29,425 bases of DNA from contig CAZPAH010000022.1 of NCBI GenBank assembly GCA_964584495.1, positions 1-29,425 on the forward strand, given 5' to 3'. The position numbers and the translations under genes are program-made. Within the stretch, counting starts at the first letter, position 1. Each line of letters starts with the position of its first letter. Origin of the DNA: CAZPAH01 sp964584495. Lineage in GTDB: Bacteria; Krumholzibacteriota; Krumholzibacteriia; Krumholzibacteriales; Krumholzibacteriaceae. The notes below the pieces were generated by a model. It saw only the letters and a program-made list of their open reading frames with translations. It made no database searches and was not told the origin of the DNA. Below, one piece after another: positions 7,681 through 16,749 of this stretch.

Positions 7681-9399
7681 TTGATTGAGAAGACCAGCGA
7701 TAACGGAAATGCCCCGGAAAAGCCGGAAACTGCCATCCCCGCCTTGCCGGGCGGCGAGAAGAGACAGTTGTCGGCGATCATGGAGATCGCCAATGCCATC
7801 AACTCCCGGCTCGATCTCGAGACGATCCTCTCCATGATATCACGCGAGATGACAAAGATCATCGATTACGACGTCGGTTGTGTCGCGATCTACGAGAAGG
7901 ATCAGAGCTGTCTCTATATTCGCCACGTCTACAGGAAGGATGGGGACAAGCACGGCGAGGGACGCTACGTTCCTCTCGACGAATCCAACCTGGTCGGCTG
8001 GGTTGCGATCAACAGGAAGCCTATCCTGAGGTACGATATTCCGTCGGACACCAGGTTCACCGAGATAATGCGAGAGGACAACCTGATGTCCGACATGGTC
8101 GTCCCGCTCATCGCCAGGGATTCTCTCGTGGGGACCCTCAATATAGGAAGCTACGAAAAGAACAAGTTCAACGAGTTCGATCTCGATCTGATCGAGAAAT
8201 TCAGCCAGCTGACATCGATCGCGCTTGAAAACTCCCACCTGATGGAGGATCTGAAAGACCTGGGAGAGAAGTACCAGATGATAATGCGGAGCGCGACGGA
8301 TATGATCCTTCTTCTCGACATCTCCGGAGAGATAGTGGAATGCAACGAAGCTATCACCAGACTGTTCGGCTACTCGATGGCGGAGCTGATCGGCAGGCCG
8401 GTCACCGATTTCACCCTGGCCTCGAGAAGGGAGGATGCCAGGAATTCGATAGGCAGGGCGCTTCGGGGAGAGCGTATTCAACGGATCGAGCTGCCGTACA
8501 TCAAGAAGGACGGATCGCTTCTCTACATCGACGCCGAGTGCACGATAATAAAGATCAAGGAACATCCCTATCTTCTGGTTATATGCCATGATGTGACCGA
8601 GAAGAGGGCGCTGCAGGAGAAGATAACGATTCAGAACGAGGAGCTGAAGAACAACAACAAGAAGCTCGTTGAGCTGGATTGCCTGAAAAGCGAGTTTCTC
8701 GGCAGGGTCAGCCACGAGCTTCGCACGCCCCTGTCGATTATCATGGCATACACCGGGACCTTGCTGGAGGACGGCGGCGAGAAGATAGACGTCGAAACGC
8801 GCAACAGCTTTCTCGATGTCATCGACACGCAATCCAAGAAGCTGCTCGACCTGATAAACGATCTTCTGGATCTATCAAAGGTCGATATCTCGGAGACGAT
8901 GCTGAATGTCACCGAGTCGAGCATCAACGAGCTGATCAGGATTTCCTCGGCACAGGTGATACCGTACGCAAGGCGCAAGGATGTCGAAATAAAGATGCTG
9001 GTGGACGAAGGCCTGCCGATCGTACGGATCGACCCGATGAGGATCAGGCAGGTGTGCGTCAATCTTCTCACGAACGCCGTCAAGTTTACCCCCCGCGGGG
9101 GAACCGTCCTGATAACATCGGCCCGCTCGGGTCCCGAGGTTGTCATTTCGGTCAACGATAACGGTCCCGGAATCGATCCTAAAGATATCGAGGGTATCTT
9201 CGATAATTTCACCCAGGTGGACGGAGGTGCCGCGAGATCGAATGATGGCATGGGGATAGGGCTCCGCCTGGTGAAGCATTATATAAAGCTGCATCATGGA
9301 AGGGTATGGGTCAAGAGCGAGAAGGGTATGGGTTCGACATTCTATTTCTCGTTGCCCCTGAAAAGCTGCGCGGATAACCTGGGCTTGATACCGGGCTGA
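7681..9399 (+). CDS. GAF-PAS sensor histidine kinase
   Basis: Soluble two-component sensor kinase of about 572 residues with no membrane segment. Order: GAF domain (about 30-185), PAS domain (about 195-308, with a PAC tail ending ICHDVTEKR), coiled coil (308-335), HisKA with the phosphoacceptor motif VSHELRTP (His345), and HATPase_c with the N box CVNLLTNAVKF and G boxes DNGPGID and GMGIGL. I favour a TTG start at 7681 because AAAGGTG (7667-7673) lies 7 bases upstream, the same motif used before moxR. Earlier in-frame starts (TTG 7588, ATG 7621, ATG 7645) have weaker sites and add unconserved sequence. It has no receiver domain and no adjacent dedicated response regulator. It precedes the Che genes in the same orientation after 378 bases, so a functional link is possible but unproven. 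Confidence 0.88.
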   Translation: MIEKTSDNGNAPEKPETAIPALPGGEKRQLSAIMEIANAINSRLDLETILSMISREMTKIIDYDVGCVAIYEKDQSCLYIRHVYRKDGDKHGEGRYVPLDESNLVGWVAINRKPILRYDIPSDTRFTEIMREDNLMSDMVVPLIARDSLVGTLNIGSYEKNKFNEFDLDLIEKFSQLTSIALENSHLMEDLKDLGEKYQMIMRSATDMILLLDISGEIVECNEAITRLFGYSMAELIGRPVTDFTLASRREDARNSIGRALRGERIQRIELPYIKKDGSLLYIDAECTIIKIKEHPYLLVICHDVTEKRALQEKITIQNEELKNNNKKLVELDCLKSEFLGRVSHELRTPLSIIMAYTGTLLEDGGEKIDVETRNSFLDVIDTQSKKLLDLINDLLDLSKVDISETMLNVTESSINELIRISSAQVIPYARRKDVEIKMLVDEGLPIVRIDPMRIRQVCVNLLTNAVKFTPRGGTVLITSARSGPEVVISVNDNGPGIDPKDIEGIFDNFTQVDGGAARSNDGMGIGLRLVKHYIKLHHGRVWVKSEKGMGSTFYFSLPLKSCADNLGLIPG

Positions 9400-9777
9400 G
9401 AACCATAAAGAGAACGGCGCCTTCGCATAGCAGTAGAATCGGACACTCCCTGCCCGATCACGGCAACCGACTTTGCAAAAAGCAATATAAAGGTGCATAA
9501 TCGCCTATCCTGTCTTATCGCTGAATATAGTTTCCCGTATATCCCCGTGATTCCCGGCCCGTCATGACAGGCGTAATCGATTGTATAAATTTCAGATGAA
9601 GGGCGTGTGCCGGCAAGATCCACCATGCGGCCGACCGCAGCCGCCCTATCCAACATGTGGTACAGCATTTGCAAATTCGACTCGCGACAGATTACCCCGC
9701 TTTATTATCGGCAATTGAAGCCGGGGACTTTAATGATTTCCGGCTGATCCCTGTATCGCACGGAAACGGGAGCGTAA
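9400..9777. other. Intergenic region between sensor kinase and cheR
   Basis: 378 bases without a credible gene; a frame on the opposite strand has no recognisable similarity. An AGCCGG (9719-9724) / CCGGCT (9740-9745) inverted repeat with a 15-base loop lies shortly before cheR. CTTTATTATCGG near 9698-9710 is AT-rich enough for a -10 but lacks a good -35. The Che promoter probably lies here, but I cannot fix it. Confidence 0.35.
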
Positions 9778-10602
9778 ATGGTAACTTATCAGGGTCCTCT
9801 CGACCTGACTGAACTGGCCCGGCTCGTATCGACGGAATATGGAATCGATTTCTCCAAGTACCGCCAGTCGTGTCTCCACAGGAGGGTGATCCACAGGATG
9901 TCGATGGCCGGGTTCGACGATATCGAGCTCTACGCAAGTTATCTGGCCGGCCACCCCGACGAGATGGAGCGGCTGATGGATGTCGTTACCATACACGTAA
10001 CCGATTTTTTCAGGGATATCGATGTCTTCGATACTTTTTCCAACAGGCCCTTGTCGATGATACTGGAAAAGAACCTCGCCGCCGGACACGATTCGATTAG
10101 GGTATGGAGCGCCGGGTGCGCCACAGGCGAGGAGGCTTACAGCTTCGGGATAATTCTTATGCATCTGCTTGAAAAGAGAAAGGTCGATATGAGGGTGGAG
10201 GTTTTCGGCACCGATATTTCCGAGGAATCCTGCAGAATAGCCCGCAGGGGTGTCTACTCATGGCGGAAGCTGGACAAGGTTCCTCCGCAGATCAAGGCGC
10301 GATACTTCGAGCCCGACGGTCCGGAATTCAAGGTGGTGCCGGAGATAATGAACCGCGTAAAGTTCCGCGTGCACGATCTTTTTTTGGATCCGCCGTATTC
10401 GATGCTCGATCTGATCGTGTGCCGCAACGTTCTCATCCATTTCAATCACGACGTCCGTTCGCAGGTTATTTCCCGTTTTTACGATGCCCTCGGCGACGGC
10501 GGGATTCTCATTCTCGGAAAAAGTGAAGCGGTGCCGCAGCAATCGGCCGCCTGCTTCAAACTGATCGAATCCAGAAGCAAGATATACATGAAGAAGGATT
10601 AA
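9778..10602 (+). CDS. cheR: Chemotaxis protein methyltransferase CheR
   Basis: SAM-dependent methyltransferase that methylates glutamates on the chemoreceptor for adaptation. It has 274 residues, the usual CheR size. The N-terminal helical domain covers about residues 1-75, followed by the conserved VTDFFRD (74-80). The SAM-binding motif is WSAGCATGEE (110-119), followed by GTDIS and the DLIVCRNVLIHF segment, all typical. The start is the ATG at 9778 with GGGAG shortly upstream. The MCP gene starts 24 bases after its stop, so CheR and its likely target receptor are co-transcribed. Confidence 0.95.
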   Translation: MVTYQGPLDLTELARLVSTEYGIDFSKYRQSCLHRRVIHRMSMAGFDDIELYASYLAGHPDEMERLMDVVTIHVTDFFRDIDVFDTFSNRPLSMILEKNLAAGHDSIRVWSAGCATGEEAYSFGIILMHLLEKRKVDMRVEVFGTDISEESCRIARRGVYSWRKLDKVPPQIKARYFEPDGPEFKVVPEIMNRVKFRVHDLFLDPPYSMLDLIVCRNVLIHFNHDVRSQVISRFYDALGDGGILILGKSEAVPQQSAACFKLIESRSKIYMKKD

Positions 10603-10626
10603 TCACCGAATCCAGGGAGGAAAGAA

Positions 10627-12276
10627 ATGTCGATTCCGAGGTTTGGCAGGACACTTAACGGAAGAGTCTATATCATAATGACGGTCTTTGCGTTCGTCGT
10701 TTGCGCGGTGACCTCGTTTATGCTCGTGAGGGTTTCCGGCGGTACGGCCTCGAACGCTGCCGGGGACAGGAATTCCCTGTGGGCCGGTTCTTTATCGGCC
10801 ATCAACGAGGCGTTCGCGGAATCAGAATCGCAGGATTCAATCGATGAATCGATGCCGGGGCTCAGGGAGAAATACCCCTGGATAGTCTCTGTAGAGCTTA
10901 CTGACCGGCCCGGGGTAAGCGGTGAGCCGATCCCCGAGGACGATGGGGATCACCGCTCGTCTGCCTCCGACGGGGTTCATGGGGACGGTCTCATAACTTT
11001 CAAGCTGTACCCTCGGGATTCCGCGAATGGGATCCTGAAGGTGACGGTCGATCCGGCGGGGATGCCGGTAAGCTCCGGCGGATTGAGATGGAAGATCCCC
11101 TCTATCGTGGCGGCGGCCCTTCTCGCCGTTTTTTCCCTACTGTACTATCTGATCTACACTGTCGTCAGGAAACCTGTGAGGCAGCTTTTGGAAGCGAGCA
11201 GGGTCCTTGCGAGCAACGCCAACGATCTTTCCGCGCGGATCGAGATCAAGTCGGACGACGAACTGGGGAGGCTCGGCTCGACCCTGAACGAGATGTTCGC
11301 CAATATTTCCGAAATCGTCAACGTCATCAGGACCACCTCGGATAAAGTCAATTTCTCCGCTCAGTCGCTTTCCGCTTCGACCGAGGAGATGAACTCGATC
11401 ACCGAGGAGACATCCCTGACGGTGCAGAATATCGCGAAGTCCACCGATCTCCAGGCCCACAAGGTGGAGGAGATGATCAGGGAGATTAGGAATATGGAAC
11501 GTTCCGTCAAGCAGGTCGCGAACAGCGCCGATCTGGCGGCTTCGGCCGCGACCAATGCTTCCTCGACCGCCACGAAGGGCGGGGATTCGGCCAAGGAGGC
11601 GGTCGAGAAGATCAACAAGATCTACGAAGTCACCACCGAATCCGCCTCGATTATAAGGCACCTGGGGGCGAGATCGAACCAGATAGGGGAGATCGTCGAC
11701 GTGATAACGGATATAGCCGACCAGACGAATATGCTTGCCCTGAACGCCGCGATCGAGGCGGCGAGGGCCGGAGAGGCCGGCAGGGGATTCGCCGTCGTGG
11801 CCGATGAGGTGAAGAAGCTCGCCGAGGGAAGCGCTAAGGCGGCCGAGGAAATCGCCGCGCTTATACAAAAGACGCAGGAGGACACGCAGACTGCGGTCCA
11901 GTCGATCGAGCTCGGTTCCAAGGAGGTCACCGAAGGGAAGGAAGTAATCACCCGGACCGGCGAGTCGCTCGACGAGATCGTCGAGGTTCTCAAGAGCTCC
12001 AGCGACATGGCCAGAAGGATCTCCGCCGCTACCAAGGAGCTGAGCAGAGGAATGAAGAACGTCATAGATTCGATAGACGAGATATCCGGCAGTGCCGAGA
12101 AGAACGCTTCAGCGACGCAGGAAACGGCCGCCTCGATGGAGCAGATGACCTCCAGCATGGAGGATGTCGCTTCGTCGGCGCAGAGGCTCAGTGAAATGGC
12201 GATCCAGTTGCGGGAGAATGTCGGACGTTTCAAGATCTCCATGATAGACAAGGTGGACCAGGTCGTAGAGTTCTAA
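10627..12276 (+). CDS. Methyl-accepting chemotaxis protein
   Basis: Transmembrane chemoreceptor of 549 residues feeding CheA through CheW. TM1 is about 14-36 and TM2 about 158-180, enclosing a small periplasmic domain of about 120 residues. That domain has no ligand-binding fold I recognise and an acidic, low-complexity middle part (about 96-120). HAMP follows (about 178-232), then the coiled-coil signalling domain. The highly conserved hairpin tip is present (EIVDVITDIADQTNMLALNAAIEAARAG starts at 355, continuing to GRGFAVVADEVKKLAE). There is no C-terminal CheR-tethering pentapeptide; it ends KVDQVVEF. The ATG at 10627 follows GGGAGGAAAG. It is the only receptor in the window. Confidence 0.94.
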   Translation: MSIPRFGRTLNGRVYIIMTVFAFVVCAVTSFMLVRVSGGTASNAAGDRNSLWAGSLSAINEAFAESESQDSIDESMPGLREKYPWIVSVELTDRPGVSGEPIPEDDGDHRSSASDGVHGDGLITFKLYPRDSANGILKVTVDPAGMPVSSGGLRWKIPSIVAAALLAVFSLLYYLIYTVVRKPVRQLLEASRVLASNANDLSARIEIKSDDELGRLGSTLNEMFANISEIVNVIRTTSDKVNFSAQSLSASTEEMNSITEETSLTVQNIAKSTDLQAHKVEEMIREIRNMERSVKQVANSADLAASAATNASSTATKGGDSAKEAVEKINKIYEVTTESASIIRHLGARSNQIGEIVDVITDIADQTNMLALNAAIEAARAGEAGRGFAVVADEVKKLAEGSAKAAEEIAALIQKTQEDTQTAVQSIELGSKEVTEGKEVITRTGESLDEIVEVLKSSSDMARRISAATKELSRGMKNVIDSIDEISGSAEKNASATQETAASMEQMTSSMEDVASSAQRLSEMAIQLRENVGRFKISMIDKVDQVVEF

Positions 12277-12309
12277 AGGAGCCGGCGGCCCAAAGGAGAG
12301 TGAAACTCC

Positions 12310-12816
12310 ATGAATGTCAATAAAACCGTCAAGAATAGCGAAGCCGGAATACAGCTGGTCACTTTCAGGCTGGGGGAAGAACACTACGGGATACCGGTAT
12401 CGAAGGTGAAGGAAATCATCAGGCCGATCGACTCTTTCCCCATTCCGGGAATGTCCGGGCCGGTCGAAGGAGTCATCAATCTAAGGGGGGAGATTATACC
12501 GGTGTTGAAGATCCACTCGGTCCTCGGGGTGAGATCGTCCGAGGAGAGCGGGGCGCAGAGAAAGAGGAGAACTATAATTCTCGATACGGAAGAGGGCGGA
12601 TTCGGTTTCGTGGTCGACGAGGTGATGGACGTTGTGAGGGTGGCGCGTGAAGGGATGAAACCGGCGCCCGACGTGGGGATAGATGCCGGTGGAGCCGGGT
12701 CGATAACCGGGATCGTCGAGATCGGCGGCCGGATGATTATCTGCCTGGAGCCGGAGAGAATCGTCGCGGGATCCACCGGAGTTGAATCCGAGACGGCGGA
12801 AATGCTCGAGATTTGA
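12310..12816 (+). CDS. cheW: Chemotaxis coupling protein CheW
   Basis: Single-domain CheW of 168 residues that links the receptor to the CheA kinase. Conserved features are FRLGEEHYGIPVSKVKEI near the N-terminus, IPGMSGPVEGVINLRGEIIPVL (about 44-65) and a C-terminal GRMIICLEPERI strand. The start is the ATG at 12310, with AAAGGAGAG upstream. It follows the MCP gene by 33 bases. A 78-base spacer containing an inverted repeat separates it from cheD. Confidence 0.94.
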   Translation: MNVNKTVKNSEAGIQLVTFRLGEEHYGIPVSKVKEIIRPIDSFPIPGMSGPVEGVINLRGEIIPVLKIHSVLGVRSSEESGAQRKRRTIILDTEEGGFGFVVDEVMDVVRVAREGMKPAPDVGIDAGGAGSITGIVEIGGRMIICLEPERIVAGSTGVESETAEMLEI

Positions 12817-12821
12817 ACGGA

Positions 12822-12869
12822 GTTTCCCTGGGACTGGAGACTGCTCGAAGAAGAAAGGAATAGGGAAAC
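12822..12869 (+). repeat. 8-bp inverted repeat between cheW and cheD
   Basis: GTTTCCCT (12822-12829) and AGGGAAAC (12862-12869) are perfect complements around a 32-base loop in the 78-base cheW-cheD spacer. No T-run follows, so an intrinsic terminator is unlikely. It could affect mRNA processing or cheD translation, whose start lacks a strong ribosome site. Function is inferred. Confidence 0.35.
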
Positions 12870-12894
12870 GATCCGGTTTCCTGGCGAACAGAAG

Positions 12895-13401
12895 ATGATC
12901 GGCATCAGTGAAACAGGTCCGTTGATAAAGGTCGGTATGGCGCAGTACAGAGTGGCCGAGGCGCCGGTAAAGATGATGACCCTGGCGTTGGGATCGTGTC
13001 TCGGGATAGTGCTCTATGACGCAGGGATGGGTGTCGGGGCGCTAGCCCATGTGATGCATCCCAGGAGGAACAGGGTCAAGAGCAACTCGAACAGGGCGAA
13101 GTTCGTCGATACGGCGGTCGAATTGATATTTTCGAGGATGTTGAAGAGGGGGGCCGATCCCGGCCGGATTACGGCGAAGCTGTTCGGCGGCTCGACAATG
13201 TTCGGACATGTAGTTGGAACCAGGGGTGTTATGCAGATAGGCGAGTTGAATATAAAAGAGGCACGCAGCGAGCTGGCGGCCAGGAATATTCCGGTCCTGT
13301 GCGAGAGGGTCGGTGGGCGAAGGGGGAGAACGATTCTTTTCGATCTCTCCGACGGAAGTGTCAGGGTGCGTTACGCGAACAATGAAGAGGAGATATGTTG
13401 A
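12895..13401 (+). CDS. cheD: Chemoreceptor glutamine deamidase CheD
   Basis: Cysteine amidase that converts receptor glutamines to glutamates and, in Bacillus and Thermotoga, binds CheC and stimulates its phosphatase activity. The protein has 168 residues. The Thr-Cys-His triad fits by motif and spacing: Thr29 and Cys35 in MTLALGSC, and His52 in ALAHVM. This spacing (6 and 17) equals the Thr21/Cys27/His44 spacing of Thermotoga CheD. The ATG at 12895 is chosen because the VGMAQY segment belongs to the domain; no strong ribosome site precedes it. The stop TGA (13399-13401) overlaps the cheB start. Confidence 0.93.
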   Translation: MIGISETGPLIKVGMAQYRVAEAPVKMMTLALGSCLGIVLYDAGMGVGALAHVMHPRRNRVKSNSNRAKFVDTAVELIFSRMLKRGADPGRITAKLFGGSTMFGHVVGTRGVMQIGELNIKEARSELAARNIPVLCERVGGRRGRTILFDLSDGSVRVRYANNEEEIC

Positions 13402-14492
13402 TGAGGCGCGAAACAGCGGATAGCGGGCCTATCAGGGTGGTCGTCGGCGAGGATTCGCCCTTTATGAGAAGAATGATAACGGACTCTCTCGGCGGCGATC
13501 CGTCGATCGAAGTCGTCGGTGTGGCGGGGAACGGCCGGGAGGTGCTTAGGAAGCTGAACGATCTGAGACCGGACTGCATAACGCTCGATCTTGAGATGCC
13601 CCAGATGGACGGTCTCGAGACGTTGAGATACATAATGAGCGAATGGCCCACACCGGTGGTGATACTGAGCTCGCATACATCGGCCGGGGAGAAGATGGCT
13701 GTTACATGTCTCGAGTACGGAGCGGTGGATTTCGTGGCCAAGACATCCCGGGGGAAGAGATTCCCCGTGGACGAGTTGATCTCGAAGGTCAAGCTGGCCG
13801 CAACTGTGGACGCATCGAAGGTTAGATTCGCGCCGCCGGAAAGCCATCTCCGGGTGGGCGGAAAATCGGGGCGCGCAAAGGAAACGGACTGCCTCGTTGT
13901 CATAGGCGCCAGCACCGGGGGACCCCAGGCGCTGTCCGAGATCGTTCCCAGAATACCGGCGGGGCTCGATGCCGGTATCGTGATCGTGCAGCATATGCCC
14001 CCGAACTTTACCAAGTATCTCGCCGAAAGGCTCGACTCAAGGTCGGCGGTCGCGGTCCGCGAAGCGAAGGAGGGAGACCATTTCTTTCCGGGAAGAGTGC
14101 TGGTCGCACCGGGTGGAATGCATCTGTTCGTGGAGCAGAAGGTCGGAAAGCCGTCCGTCATGCTCATTCCGAGAAACGATCTGCAGCGTACCGCCTGTCC
14201 CTCGATTGATTTCACGATGACCTCGTTTTCCTCGGTATTCGGGGAACGTCTTCTATGCGTCATCATGACCGGCATGGGGCGGGACGGGACGGCCGGAAGC
14301 ATCGCGGTCCATAGAAACGGCGGGAGAGTCATCTGCCAGGACAGGGAGACGAGCATGATCTTCGGAATGCCCGGAGCGGTTATAAGCGAGGGAAAGGCGG
14401 ACCGTGTGGTCCGGCTGGCGGATATTCCGGCATGCATCCAAGAGCACGTGGAAATATTGAAGAAGAAAGAACCGGCACATGGAATCGAGTGA
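13401..14492 (+). CDS. cheB: Chemotaxis response regulator / methylesterase CheB
   Basis: Two-domain methylesterase of 363 residues that removes receptor methyl groups when phosphorylated by CheA. The receiver domain (about 10-130) has the phosphoacceptor Asp63 in TLDLEMPQMDG. The C-terminal esterase (about 163-355) has the Ser-His-Asp triad: Ser171 in GASTGGPQ, His198 in VQHMPPNFT, Asp295 in TGMGRDGTAG. I prefer the ATG at 13401 because GAGGAG ends 8 bases before it; the in-frame ATG at 13395 is too close to that site. It overlaps cheD by one base and cheA by 14 bases, indicating coupled translation. Confidence 0.95.
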   Translation: MRRETADSGPIRVVVGEDSPFMRRMITDSLGGDPSIEVVGVAGNGREVLRKLNDLRPDCITLDLEMPQMDGLETLRYIMSEWPTPVVILSSHTSAGEKMAVTCLEYGAVDFVAKTSRGKRFPVDELISKVKLAATVDASKVRFAPPESHLRVGGKSGRAKETDCLVVIGASTGGPQALSEIVPRIPAGLDAGIVIVQHMPPNFTKYLAERLDSRSAVAVREAKEGDHFFPGRVLVAPGGMHLFVEQKVGKPSVMLIPRNDLQRTACPSIDFTMTSFSSVFGERLLCVIMTGMGRDGTAGSIAVHRNGGRVICQDRETSMIFGMPGAVISEGKADRVVRLADIPACIQEHVEILKKKEPAHGIE

Positions 14493-16155
14493 CTATAAGG
14501 CGCTGTTCATCAGCGAGTCCAACGATATCGTGATGGCCCTTGAAAACGGCATCATGAATCTCGAGGGCAGCTCCGATCCGTCGTCGTGCGTCGACGAGCT
14601 TTTCAGGCAGGCCCACAATCTTAAGGGTATGTCCGGCGCAATGGGGTACGATTCGATCGTTGAGGTGAGCCACTCCCTCGAGAACGTGTTGTCCCGGTGC
14701 AGAGAGGGCGCGCTTGAACTGACATCGAGCGAGACGGATCTTCTCCTGAAGGTCGTCGACCGGCTTCGCGAGCTGATCGACTGGGAGATCGGGGAAAGCG
14801 GAGGAGAGCAGGGGACGGAATTGCTGGGGGAGATACTGGTGCTTCTTTCGCCTCTCAGCATGAGGCTCGATAAGGACCGTTCGAACAAGGAATGCGTCGA
14901 GGAGAAGAAACCCGAGGAAGCGGCCGGGTCAAAGACCGGTGAAACGACAAGAGTTCATGCCGAGGTCACTTCCACCAGGGTCGATCTGGAGAGGCTCGAT
15001 TACCTCATGGATCTTGTCGGCGAGCTGGTAATCAGCAGGATACGTTTGAGCAGCCTGGCCGGAGAGCTGGAATGCAAGAACCTTTCCGACGAGCTCGTCT
15101 CATCGGGAAGGCTTATATCGGAGATTCAGAAGGAGATCATGGAGGCCCGCCTTGTGCCGGTCGGCCTGGTCTTCCAGAGGTTCAAAAGGGTGGTCAGGGA
15201 TATAGCGAGGGAACTGGAAAAGGATATCGACTTCGAGATAACCGGGACGGATATCGGGCTGGACAGGACCGTCCTGGAGAGCATGGTCGATCCCCTGGTC
15301 CATCTTATCAGGAATGCCATCGACCACGGCATAGAGGGAGCGGACGAGCGGAGCGAGTTGGGAAAACCGGAATCCGGCACTATAGCGCTCAGCGCGCGAA
15401 GAGAGAGGAACCACGTGGTCCTCGAGATATATGACGACGGAAGGGGAATAGACAGGGAAAAAATCGTGAAGAAGAACAATGCTGCGAGAAAGGGGATGGG
15501 GGGCGCCGACGATCTGTCCGAGGACGAGCTGTTCAATCTTCTTACCAGTCCAGGATTCAGCACGAAGGATGCGGTCAGCAGGTTCTCCGGCAGGGGCGTC
15601 GGGTTGGATGTCGTCAGAAAGACGATCGACTCCCTCGGTGGATCGATGCGGATCGAGAGCGAGAGCGGATCCGGAACGACCATTTCGATGTCGATACCGG
15701 TGAACCTTTCAATAATAAAGGCCCTTCTTTTCTCTATCGGCGATGGTGTTCACGCCCTCCCGATAGAGTACGTCAAGGAAACGATGAGAATGGAACGGGG
15801 CGCTTTCAGGAGGATCGGAGGCAGGGAAGTCGTGCAGACGCAGGAAGGCCCGGTTCCGGTGGTCAATCCCGCCGAGATCTTCGATTGGTCCGTTACGGAT
15901 GAAAGTGCCAGGTATATCAAGATCATCAAGGTGGAGATGGAGGATGGGACGGTTTGTTTCGTAGTAAGCAGGATCCTCGGCCAGCAGGACGTGGTGATCA
16001 AGGGATTGCCATCGTTGGTCAGGGGTACGGGAGGAATTTCGGGAGCGACCATTCTGGGAAGCGGCAAGATAGCTTTCATTTGGGACCCCCGGGTATTTTT
16101 TAACGAGAGGAGTACGCATGAGTCCGATAGAGAGACCGTCGTACTTGAGGGTTGA
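14479..16155 (+). CDS. cheA: Chemotaxis histidine kinase CheA (P2-less)
   Basis: Central kinase of the chemosensory array, 558 residues. The Hpt/P1 domain spans about 1-110 with phosphorylated His46 in the AHNLKG box. A short charged linker (about 118-150) follows instead of a P2 CheY/CheB-binding domain. P3 dimerisation begins about 155 (RLDYLMDLVGELV). The P4 ATP-binding part has HLIRNAIDHGIE, DDGRGID and GRGVGLDVV. The P5 CheW-like domain covers about 415-550. The absence of P2 agrees with its length, shorter than the usual 650 or more. It overlaps cheB by 14 bases and cheC by 38 bases. Confidence 0.95.
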   Translation: MESSDYKALFISESNDIVMALENGIMNLEGSSDPSSCVDELFRQAHNLKGMSGAMGYDSIVEVSHSLENVLSRCREGALELTSSETDLLLKVVDRLRELIDWEIGESGGEQGTELLGEILVLLSPLSMRLDKDRSNKECVEEKKPEEAAGSKTGETTRVHAEVTSTRVDLERLDYLMDLVGELVISRIRLSSLAGELECKNLSDELVSSGRLISEIQKEIMEARLVPVGLVFQRFKRVVRDIARELEKDIDFEITGTDIGLDRTVLESMVDPLVHLIRNAIDHGIEGADERSELGKPESGTIALSARRERNHVVLEIYDDGRGIDREKIVKKNNAARKGMGGADDLSEDELFNLLTSPGFSTKDAVSRFSGRGVGLDVVRKTIDSLGGSMRIESESGSGTTISMSIPVNLSIIKALLFSIGDGVHALPIEYVKETMRMERGAFRRIGGREVVQTQEGPVPVVNPAEIFDWSVTDESARYIKIIKVEMEDGTVCFVVSRILGQQDVVIKGLPSLVRGTGGISGATILGSGKIAFIWDPRVFFNERSTHESDRETVVLEG

Positions 16156-16735
16156 CGCACTGAAGGAACTGGGCAACATAGGTTCCGCCCACGCCATAAC
16201 CGGGCTGTCGAAATTATTGAAGAAGAGGGTCGATGTCTCGATCACCAACGTCGATATAATACCGCTGCAGATCATCTACACGCTTTTCAAGGGTCCGGAG
16301 TCGATGGTGTCGGTGGTCTACATCGAGGGTTACTGCGATGATTTCAGAGGGATGATGTTCCTGATATTCCCCCATCCAGAGGCGAACAAGATGATCGAGA
16401 TGACAACGGGCAGACAGACGGATATCGGCAAGATCACCGACGAATACTCCCTTTCGACCCTCAGGGAAATTGGTAATATCATGTGCGGATGTTACTTGAA
16501 CACGCTCGCCACGTTCATCAATCGCAAAATCATGCATTCGGTTCCCCAGCTTTCCCATGACATGCTGGGAGCGGTAATGGATTCGATTCTGGTTGATCTG
16601 AGCATGGAATCGGATTACGCGATCGTCCTCGAAACGGCCTTCACGCTGAGCGAGGAGGAATGCAAGGGATTCCTGTTCTTTATACCGACCACCGATTCGA
16701 TCGATACGATATTCGAAGCGATAGGCGTCGAATAG
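16118..16735 (+). CDS. cheC: CheY-phosphate phosphatase CheC
   Basis: CheC-family phosphatase of 205 residues that ends the signal by dephosphorylating CheY. Both active-site copies of the D/S-x3-E-x2-N signature are present: ALKELGN (Glu17, Asn20) and TLREIGN (Glu117, Asn120). This is full CheC rather than CheX or FliY, since no extra domain is attached. The start is the ATG at 16118, preceded by GAGAGGAG. It begins 38 bases inside the end of cheA, and cheY starts 14 bases after its stop. With cheD in the same cluster, a CheC-CheD adaptation loop like that of Bacillus is likely. Confidence 0.93.
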   Translation: MSPIERPSYLRVDALKELGNIGSAHAITGLSKLLKKRVDVSITNVDIIPLQIIYTLFKGPESMVSVVYIEGYCDDFRGMMFLIFPHPEANKMIEMTTGRQTDIGKITDEYSLSTLREIGNIMCGCYLNTLATFINRKIMHSVPQLSHDMLGAVMDSILVDLSMESDYAIVLETAFTLSEEECKGFLFFIPTTDSIDTIFEAIGVE

Positions 16736-16749
16736 AAAGGAGAGACGAA

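Noticed and set aside
9591..9621. TAAA ... GCCGGCAA as a sigma-28 (FliA) chemotaxis promoter before cheR
   Set aside because: The spacer is about 19 bases instead of 15 and the downstream box is imperfect; no flagellar genes are nearby.
9342..9674. Minus-strand frame of 110 codons between the sensor kinase and cheR
   Set aside because: No recognisable similarity, no good ribosome site, and it runs into the end of the kinase gene.
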